Part shown: positions 30,734 through 37,119 of the stretch, piece after piece | Position numbering within the stretch: the first letter of the stretch is position 1 | Layout: every line of letters begins with the position of its first letter | NCBI GenBank assembly: GCA_046046455.1 | Contig: JBJOJS010000105.1 | Coordinates: 1 to 37,119, forward strand | Reading direction: 5' to 3' | From: Mxb001 sp046046455 | GTDB lineage: Bacteria > Actinomycetota > Actinomycetes > S36-B12 | DNA length: 37,119 bases | Made by a program: the position numbers and the translations under genes | The notes under the pieces: generated by a model | The model's database searches: none | Seen by the model: the letters and a program-made list of their open reading frames with translations, nothing else | Told to the model about the DNA's origin: nothing

Positions 30734-32154
30734 GCAGCGAGACGAGCGAGCCGACGCGCCTGTGGGGTGGCAGGTTCGCCTCAGGCCCCTCCGATGCGAT
30801 GGCAGCGCTCAGTGCCTCCGTGCACTTCGACTGGCGGCTTGCGCCGTACGACATCCGTCAGACTGCAGCTCACGCGCGGGTGCTGCACGGTGCCGGTCTG
30901 CTCACGGATGCCGAGCTCGCGAACGTGCTCACCGCACTCGACACCCTCGCAGGAGATGTAGCAGCGGGCACATTCCAGCCCGGACCCGACGATGAGGACG
31001 TGCACACCGCTATCGAGCGGGGCCTGCTCGAGCGACTCGGCCCGCTCGGCGGCAAGTTGCGCGCGGGGCGCAGTCGCAATGATCAGGTGGCGACCGACTT
31101 CCGCCTCTATTTGCGAGACCAGGCCCGTGCGATCGCGACGGAGATCGTGGCGCTCCAGGCGGCGCTACTCGATCAGGCCGAGGCGCACGTCGACACCATC
31201 GCTCCCGGCTTCACGCACCTGCAGCATGCGCAGCCGGTGTCCTTCGGGCACGAGATCGCCAAGCACGTGCACGCGCTCGCGCGCGATATCGACCGACTGC
31301 GCGACTGGGACGAGCGGGCTGCCCTGTCGCCCCTCGGTGCGGGAGCACTCGCCGGCTCCTCGCTCGGGCTCGACCCCGAGGCGGTCGCCCTCGAGCTCGG
31401 ATTCCGCGGCGCCCTTGCTAACTCCATCGACGCCGTAAGCGATCGCGACTGGGTCGCCGAGTTCCTCTTCGTCGCCGCGATGATCGGCGTGCATCTGTCG
31501 CGGATCGGCGAGGAGGTTGTTCTGTGGACCTCTCGCGAGTTCGGCTGGGCAATGCTCGACGATGCCTGGTCGACCGGCTCCTCGATCATGCCGCAGAAGA
31601 AGAACCCCGATGTCGCCGAGCTCGTGCGCGGCAAGTCCGGCAGGCTCATCGGCGACCTCACGGGCCTGCTGGCGACCCTCAAGGGACTTCCCTTCGCCTA
31701 CAACCGCGACCTGCAGGAGGACAAGGAGCCCGTCTTCGATGCGGTCGACCAGCTCCTGCTGGTCCTGCCCGCGGTCACCGGGATGATCGCGACGCTGCGG
31801 TTCGACACCGTGCGCATATCGCTGTCCGCTCCGCAGGGGTTCGCCCTCGCCACGGACATCGCCGAGTGGCTGGTGCGCCGCGGGGTCCCCTTCCGCGATG
31901 CACACGAGGTCGCCGGCGCCTGCGTGCGAGAGGCCGAGTCCCGGGGGATCGAGCTGTGGGATCTCGACGACGCGGACTTCGTCGCGATCTCTGCCGAGCT
32001 CACCCCCGCGGTGCGTGACGTGCTCTCGCTCGAGGGATCGGTGTCCTCGCGTGCGTCGTACGGCGGTACAGCGCCCGCGCGCGTCCGCGAGCAACTTGCT
32101 CAGGTGCGCACGCTGGTCACCACCGATGCCGACTGGGCGCGTGGCCGTCCCTGA
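30730..32154 (+). CDS. argH: Argininosuccinate lyase
   Basis: A 474-residue fumarase-superfamily enzyme that splits argininosuccinate into arginine and fumarate. Signature 'GSSIMPQKKNPDVAELVRGK' holds the flexible catalytic loop; 'GRSRNDQVATDFRLY', 'LQHAQPVSFGHEI' and 'NRDLQEDKEPVFDA' are also present. The ATG overlaps the argR stop. argG, which makes its substrate and often stands just before argH, is not here. The 3' end overlaps the start of the VanZ-like gene by about 14 bases. Confidence 0.96.
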   Translation: MSSETSEPTRLWGGRFASGPSDAMAALSASVHFDWRLAPYDIRQTAAHARVLHGAGLLTDAELANVLTALDTLAGDVAAGTFQPGPDDEDVHTAIERGLLERLGPLGGKLRAGRSRNDQVATDFRLYLRDQARAIATEIVALQAALLDQAEAHVDTIAPGFTHLQHAQPVSFGHEIAKHVHALARDIDRLRDWDERAALSPLGAGALAGSSLGLDPEAVALELGFRGALANSIDAVSDRDWVAEFLFVAAMIGVHLSRIGEEVVLWTSREFGWAMLDDAWSTGSSIMPQKKNPDVAELVRGKSGRLIGDLTGLLATLKGLPFAYNRDLQEDKEPVFDAVDQLLLVLPAVTGMIATLRFDTVRISLSAPQGFALATDIAEWLVRRGVPFRDAHEVAGACVREAESRGIELWDLDDADFVAISAELTPAVRDVLSLEGSVSSRASYGGTAPARVREQLAQVRTLVTTDADWARGRP

Positions 32155-32521
32155 CGCACTCCGCGCAGGGGGTCGGGCGTGGGGGATCGCGGCGGTTCTT
32201 GCTGCCCTCCTCATCGGGGTGGTGTCCGTGCTCCCTCCCCGCGGCACTCCCGGCATGGAGATCGCGGACCTCGGAGAGTTCCGCGCGACGATCGGTCACG
32301 CGCTGGCCTATGCGGGGCTCGGAGCGGTTGCGGTCTTCGCTCAGCGGCGGCCCCGACTCGGACTCACGCTCGCGATGGTCATCGGCTACGGCGTCGCGCT
32401 CGAGGGGCTCCAGGGCGGGATCGGGCTGAGGTCCTTCCAGTGGACGGACATCGCGGCCAATTCCCTCGGCGCCCTGACCGGGGTCGCCGTTGCGGCTCGC
32501 GTGGGGCGTTCACTGCCCTGA
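32141..32521 (+). CDS. VanZ-like small membrane protein
   Basis: A 126-residue protein with three or four hydrophobic segments: 'IAAVLAALLIGVVSVL', 'IGHALAYAGLGAVAVF', 'LGLTLAMVIGYGVALEGL' and 'AANSLGALTGVAVAARV'. The order of these and the 'DLGEFRATIGHALAYAGL' and 'EGLQ...DIAANSLGAL' patterns match the VanZ-like family, whose role outside teicoplanin resistance is largely unknown. The GTG at 32141 overlaps the argH end; an in-frame ATG at 32126 is an alternative. It is probably the last gene of the arg transcript; a strong hairpin follows. Confidence 0.7.
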   Translation: MAVPDALRAGGRAWGIAAVLAALLIGVVSVLPPRGTPGMEIADLGEFRATIGHALAYAGLGAVAVFAQRRPRLGLTLAMVIGYGVALEGLQGGIGLRSFQWTDIAANSLGALTGVAVAARVGRSLP

Positions 32522-32640
32522 ATCTGCCGCCTGGTGACGTCATCCGGGCGGAGAACCGCGCCCGCTGTCAGACCCCCGCGGGAGGGTGACATCGCCTGGT
32601 GGGTCGGCCTCTCCGCCGCTACCGGGCAGGACCGGCGATT

Positions 32641-32656
32641 CGGTGCAGCCGCACCG
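32641..32656 (+). other. Small hairpin in the VanZ-mpg gap
   Basis: CGGTGC (32641-32646) and GCACCG (32651-32656) form a perfect six-base stem with a four-base loop. It stands just before the larger hairpin at 32665-32715 in the 253-bp gap, which otherwise shows no gene. Confidence 0.4.
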
Positions 32657-32664
32657 GTCGGTCC

Positions 32665-32715
32665 GGGTCGCCCGCCCCCGGCACGCCGGGGGGAGTGAGC
32701 GTGGGCGGGCGACCC
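32665..32715 (+). terminator. Long hairpin, probable end of the arg transcript
   Basis: The arms 32665-32677 and 32703-32715 are perfect 13-base inverted repeats; the 25-base loop holds a second stem (CCGGC/GCCGG, 32678-32682 with 32685-32689). The pyrimidine-rich tail CCTCCTTGTCCTC has few T residues. It lies between the VanZ-like gene and mpg, so it likely terminates the arg operon. Confidence 0.55.
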
Positions 32716-32762
32716 CTCCTTGTCCTCATCGCCTCACCACCGTGCTCCCGATCCCCGTGCTC

Positions 32763-32768
32763 CAGACT
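32763..32768 (+). promoter_or_regulatory. Possible -10 box of mpg
   Basis: CAGACT keeps the A and final T of the -10 consensus and ends six bases before the mpg ATG, the same spacing as at argC and rpe. No ribosome site is present, which fits a leaderless start. Confidence 0.35.
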
Positions 32769-32774
32769 GACGTC

Positions 32775-33389
32775 ATGCCGCCTCGCTGGATGCTCGGATC
32801 GGTCGACACCATCGCGCCGAGACTCCTCGGCGCGACCCTCGTCTGGGACGTCGACGGCGAGCGCGTGACGATCCGCGTCACCGAGGTCGAGGCGTATGCC
32901 GGTGAGGGCGAGGATCCCGGCAGCCACGCCTTCCGAGGGCCCACGCCCCGCAACGCCACCATGTTCGGGCCCCCCGGCCACCTCTACGTCTACTTCACGT
33001 ACGGCATGCACTGGTGCGCCAACGTCGTCACCGGTGCCGAGGGCAGGGCTTCCGCGATCCTGCTGCGGGCAGGCGAAGTAACCGAGGGCGTCGACCTCGC
33101 GCGTGAACGCCGGCCCTCCGCTCGCACTGACAGGGATCTTGCGCGTGGTCCCGCGCGCCTCACGACGGCGCTGGGCCTCACCGGGGAGCACGACGGTCTG
33201 GACCTCCTCGACCCCCGCTCACCGGTGAGGCTCGAGGTAGCCCGCCGACCCCTGCCGGTGCACGCGGTCACGCCTCGCACCGGAGTGGCCGGTGCAGGAG
33301 CCCCGACACCCTGGCGCTTCGTCACCGACCACCCAAGCGTCAGCCCGTATCGTGCTGCCACTCCCCGCAAGCGAAAGGACATCCGATGA
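32775..33389 (+). CDS. mpg: 3-methyladenine DNA glycosylase (AAG/MPG family)
   Basis: A 204-residue base-excision repair enzyme that removes alkylated purines. Family features are 'APRLLGATLVW' near the start, 'VTEVEAYAGEGEDPGSHAF' with the catalytic-site Glu, 'RGPTPRNATMFGPPGHLYVY' and 'FTYGMHWCANVVT', plus 'ARGPARLTTALGLTGEHDG'. The ATG at 32775 is preferred because the frame upstream is low-complexity and crosses the hairpin. It is followed by a small lipoprotein gene and tyrS; mpg, tyrS and a lipoprotein gene are also neighbours in Mycobacterium tuberculosis. The stop overlaps the lipoprotein ATG (ATGA). Confidence 0.93.
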   Translation: MPPRWMLGSVDTIAPRLLGATLVWDVDGERVTIRVTEVEAYAGEGEDPGSHAFRGPTPRNATMFGPPGHLYVYFTYGMHWCANVVTGAEGRASAILLRAGEVTEGVDLARERRPSARTDRDLARGPARLTTALGLTGEHDGLDLLDPRSPVRLEVARRPLPVHAVTPRTGVAGAGAPTPWRFVTDHPSVSPYRAATPRKRKDIR

Positions 33390-33760
33390 AGGCCACCTCC
33401 CTCGCAGTTGCCTGCAGCGTCGTCTTCCTGGCCGCGTGCGGCGGCGGTGGTGGTGGCGAAGCTTCCGATGCCTCGGCGACGCCGACCCGCTGCTACGAGC
33501 TCATCGAAGGGTCCAGTCGGGCGGTGGCCAAGATCGAGGCGAACCCCACGTCGAATGATCCCGAGGGCGGGCAGATCACCATCTATTCGTATGTCGATGG
33601 CGTGGAGGAGTTCGCGCCGGAGACGACGCCGGGCCGGCTTGAGAGCGATGCCTTCGTCTACGGCGATGGCACGCGACTCATCCTCACGGCCGACACGCTG
33701 ACGTGGCCCCAAGACAGCCTGCTGGAGGGCGCGGTCTTCACCTCTTCTGCGTGCCCGTAG
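33386..33760 (+). CDS. Small putative lipoprotein
   Basis: A 124-residue protein with a lipoprotein signal: 'MKATSLAVACSVVFLAAC', with the lipobox LAAC at residues 15-18, then a Gly-rich linker 'GGGGGGEASDASA'. The mature part has two further cysteines ('TRCYEL' and the penultimate residue in 'SSACP') that could form a disulfide, and mixed polar beta-like sequence. I recognise no family. It should be anchored on the outer face of the cytoplasmic membrane. A GAAAGGAC ribosome site precedes the ATG inside the mpg end. Expression with mpg is likely from the overlap. Confidence 0.8.
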   Translation: MKATSLAVACSVVFLAACGGGGGGEASDASATPTRCYELIEGSSRAVAKIEANPTSNDPEGGQITIYSYVDGVEEFAPETTPGRLESDAFVYGDGTRLILTADTLTWPQDSLLEGAVFTSSACP

Positions 33761-33804
33761 CCCACCGGTCGCGGGACGTCGAGCATGCGAGAGGATTACG
33801 TCCT

Positions 33805-35085
33805 GTGAACGCCCTCATCGACGACTTTGCCTGGCGTGGCCTCATCGCGCAGAGCACCGACCTCGATGCCTTGAGCGAGGCGCTCGATTCGGGGCCCCTG
33901 ACCTACTACATCGGGTTCGATCCGACGGCACCGAGTCTGCATCTGGGCAACCTCCTGCAGATCCAGACGATGAGGCGCTTCCAGGCTCACGGTCATCGAC
34001 CCCTCGCTCTGGTGGGGGGAGCCACGGGGCTCATCGGTGATCCGAAGATGACGGGGGAGCGCACCCTCAACCCGGTCGAGACGGTCGAGGAGTGGGGCTC
34101 CCGGCTGCGTCATGAGCTCGAGCGATTCTTCGACTTCACGGGTCCGGCTGCGGCCCGGATGGTCAACAACTACGACTGGACCAAGGACATCGATGTCATC
34201 GCCTTCCTGCGTGACATCGGCAAGCACTTCAGCGTCAACCGGATGCTCGATCGCGAGGCGGTCGCGGCTCGGCTTGCCGGTGACGGCATCTCGTTCACCG
34301 AGTTCAGCTACCAGCTGCTGCAATCCTTCGATTACCTCGAGCTCTTCCGGCGCCACGACTGCCGGCTGCAGATGGGCGGCTCCGACCAGTGGGGCAACAT
34401 CACTGCGGGCGTCGACCTCATCCGTCGTGTTGAGGGAGCGCACGTGCATGCGCTTACGACTCCGTTGGTGACGAAGTCGGACGGCACGAAGTTCGGCAAG
34501 ACCGAGACCGGCACGGTATGGCTCGACCCTGCGATGACGAGCCCGTACGCCTTCTACCAGTTCTGGTTGAACGCCGACGACCGCGATGTCCCGACGTACC
34601 TGCGGCTCTACAGCATGCGGGACCACGCCGAGATCGAGGCGCTCGACGCGGCCACATCTGACGCGCCCGCGCAGCGCGCTGCGCAGCGTGCCCTCGCTCA
34701 AGAACTCACGACGCTCGTCCACGGCGAGGACGCGACGCGGGCGGTCGAGGGGGCCGCGGGGGCGCTCTTCGGTCAGGGTGACCTGGGGGAGGTGCCGGCC
34801 GAAGTGCTGGACTCGGCGCTGCGCGAGGTGCCGCACGCGCTCCTGCACGCGGCAGACATCCACGGAGAGTCGCTGCCCGACATCGTCGAGCTGCTCATTC
34901 GGTCCGGCCTTGCCCCGAGCCGTGCTCAGGCGCGCCGCACCGTAGGTGAGGGTGGGGCGTATGTGAACAATGTGAGAGTTGAGGACGAGGCGCACTGTCC
35001 TGCAGTCAGCGAGCTGCTCCACGGCCGCTTCCTCGTGCTGCGCCGGGGCCGCAAGACCCTCGCCGGGGTGATCCTCGAGGGGTGA
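33805..35085 (+). CDS. tyrS: Tyrosyl-tRNA synthetase
   Basis: A 426-residue class I synthetase of the bacterial TyrS type. The HIGH-like motif is 'HLGNLLQ', in 'DPTAPSLHLGNLLQIQTM'; the tyrosine-binding region includes 'YQLLQSFDYLELFRRH' and 'QMGGSDQWGNITAG'; the KMSKS-like motif is 'KFGKTETGTVWLD'. The C-terminal ~65 residues form an S4 RNA-binding domain ('PSRAQARRTVGEGGAYVNN'). I chose the GTG at 33805, giving 'VNALIDDFAWRGLIAQST'. There is no ribosome site and no room for a T-box leader in the 44-bp gap. The rRNA promoter region starts 31 bases after the stop. Confidence 0.97.
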   Translation: MNALIDDFAWRGLIAQSTDLDALSEALDSGPLTYYIGFDPTAPSLHLGNLLQIQTMRRFQAHGHRPLALVGGATGLIGDPKMTGERTLNPVETVEEWGSRLRHELERFFDFTGPAAARMVNNYDWTKDIDVIAFLRDIGKHFSVNRMLDREAVAARLAGDGISFTEFSYQLLQSFDYLELFRRHDCRLQMGGSDQWGNITAGVDLIRRVEGAHVHALTTPLVTKSDGTKFGKTETGTVWLDPAMTSPYAFYQFWLNADDRDVPTYLRLYSMRDHAEIEALDAATSDAPAQRAAQRALAQELTTLVHGEDATRAVEGAAGALFGQGDLGEVPAEVLDSALREVPHALLHAADIHGESLPDIVELLIRSGLAPSRAQARRTVGEGGAYVNNVRVEDEAHCPAVSELLHGRFLVLRRGRKTLAGVILEG

Positions 35086-35116
35086 GCCAGATCACCCTCA
35101 ATCGGCTGTCCTGGAT

Positions 35117-35145
35117 TTGACCTGCCCCATGGATCGGCGTATAGT
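35117..35145 (+). promoter_or_regulatory. rRNA promoter P1
   Basis: TTGACC (35117-35122) and TATAGT (35140-35145) are spaced by 17 bases, a near-ideal sigma-70-type promoter. Transcription would begin near 35152. It is the best promoter in the window and lies about 370 bases before the 16S gene. Confidence 0.8.
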
Positions 35146-35267
35146 CGTACTTCCTCGCACGGAAGACCCGGACGTCGAAAGCCCCTAGGGCAACGATCAG
35201 GCCGGTTCGGCGAGGCGCAACGACTCCCACGTCGACTCGATTCGGTCGGGTGCGCCTTCGGGCGGAT

Positions 35268-35297
35268 TTGACCGGATCGCTGCCGTGCGGGTAGCGT
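35268..35297 (+). promoter_or_regulatory. rRNA promoter P2
   Basis: TTGACC (35268-35273), again within GGATTTGACC-like or GATTTGACC context as in P1, is followed after 18 bases by TAGCGT (35292-35297). Tandem promoters are usual for rRNA operons. A CCCCTAGGG palindrome lies between P1 and P2 (about 35180-35188). Confidence 0.6.
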
Positions 35298-35299
35298 TG

Positions 35300-35518
35300 C
35301 GAGTCGCCCCGGGGACGGCCTGCACCGCAGGCGCGCCCGATGCGCGACCGCTCCTTGAGAACTCAACAGCGTGCCACATATCGATGCCAAATAACCCCGT
35401 TCACGGGGCGTCTTCGACGATCCGTGACGGTTCCTTTGGTTGACAGAAGCATTCAGCATCTGTCCGCCATGATCACTCACGTTTGGGTGATAGCGCCGCA
35501 AGGCGCAATCAACATTCC
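35300..35518 (+). promoter_or_regulatory. rRNA leader
   Basis: The leader contains TTGAGAACTCAACAGCGTG (from 35355), a conserved element of actinobacterial rRNA leaders that includes the antitermination region. Close to the 16S start are two clear hairpins: ATCACTC/GGGTGAT (35472-35478 with 35485-35491) and GCGCC-GCAA-GGCGC (35493-35506). The stretch 35086-35518 has no protein gene. Confidence 0.7.
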
Positions 35519-37043
<1,525 letters not shown>

Positions 37044-37119
37044 ATGGAGAAAGATTAAAAATTACGTATCTAACTATATAATTAAATGACAATTTTGCTT
37101 AGTTTTGAGAGATTATTCT
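37044..37119 (+). other. AT-rich sequence after 16S, foreign to the rest
   Basis: These 76 bases are about one quarter G+C, in a window of roughly two-thirds G+C. They contain TTAGTTTTGAGAGATTATTCT, which recalls spacers of low-GC bacteria. No tRNA or 23S start is seen. It probably belongs to another organism joined through the 16S gene. Confidence 0.7.

Noticed and set aside
33761..33804. T-box or other tRNA-sensing leader for tyrS
   Set aside because: The gap is only 44 bases and has no room for such a structure.
37044..37119. tRNA gene or 23S start after the 16S gene
   Set aside because: No cloverleaf or 23S 5' sequence is visible in the remaining 76 AT-rich bases.

Overview
The window is a stretch of high-GC actinobacterial chromosome, probably the end of an assembled contig from an uncultured or environmental lineage. 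Evidence for this is the strong G/C bias at third codon positions, the conserved housekeeping order priA-def-fmt-rsmB-rpe-ribD-ribE-ribBA-ribH-hisE-hisG-sseB-like-DUF1844-infC-rpmI-rplT-tsnR, then pheST, an arg cluster and mpg-lipoprotein-tyrS, a PriA with eroded helicase motifs, and an actinobacterial rRNA leader. I cannot place the organism below class level from sequence alone.

Layout. 41-2763 (minus strand): a two-gene unit of a processive family 2 glycosyltransferase and a membrane protein with a degenerate GGDEF domain. 2819-7627: PriA, peptide deformylase, Met-tRNA formyltransferase and RsmB. 7648-11648: ribulose-phosphate epimerase and riboflavin synthesis (ribD, ribE, ribBA, ribH). 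11659-13290: hisE, hisG and an SseB-like protein. 13295-13645 (minus): a DUF1844 protein. 13709-15926: a promoter, a long structured leader, then infC (apparent AUC start), rpmI, rplT and a TrmH-family rRNA methyltransferase.

15927-20741 looks like an accessory insertion in the otherwise usual order. It holds two paralogous, uncharacterised proteins that I read as possible Fe(II)/2-oxoglutarate-type double-stranded beta-helix enzymes, separated by a 92-bp perfect direct repeat and a palindrome, and followed by cysD and a cysN-cysC fusion that would make APS and PAPS. pheS-pheT follow. A second insertion, a secreted orphan protein of different composition (24421-25875), lies between pheT and argC. 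The arg cluster is argC-J-B-D-R-H with overlapping genes; argF and argG, often present in this cluster, are absent here. It is followed by a VanZ-like gene, a strong hairpin, mpg, a small lipoprotein gene and tyrS.

The last 2 kb carry tandem rRNA promoters, an rRNA leader and a 16S rRNA gene. The 3' part of the 16S and the very AT-rich 76 bases after it do not look actinobacterial, so the right-hand end is probably a chimeric join made at conserved 16S sequence.

The most interesting items are the tandem oxygenase-like pair beside sulfate activation, the repeat/palindrome between them, the RibBA whose DHBP synthase half has lost key residues, the secreted orphan, the infC leader with alternative hairpins, and recurrent promoter-to-start spacing that suggests leaderless mRNAs.
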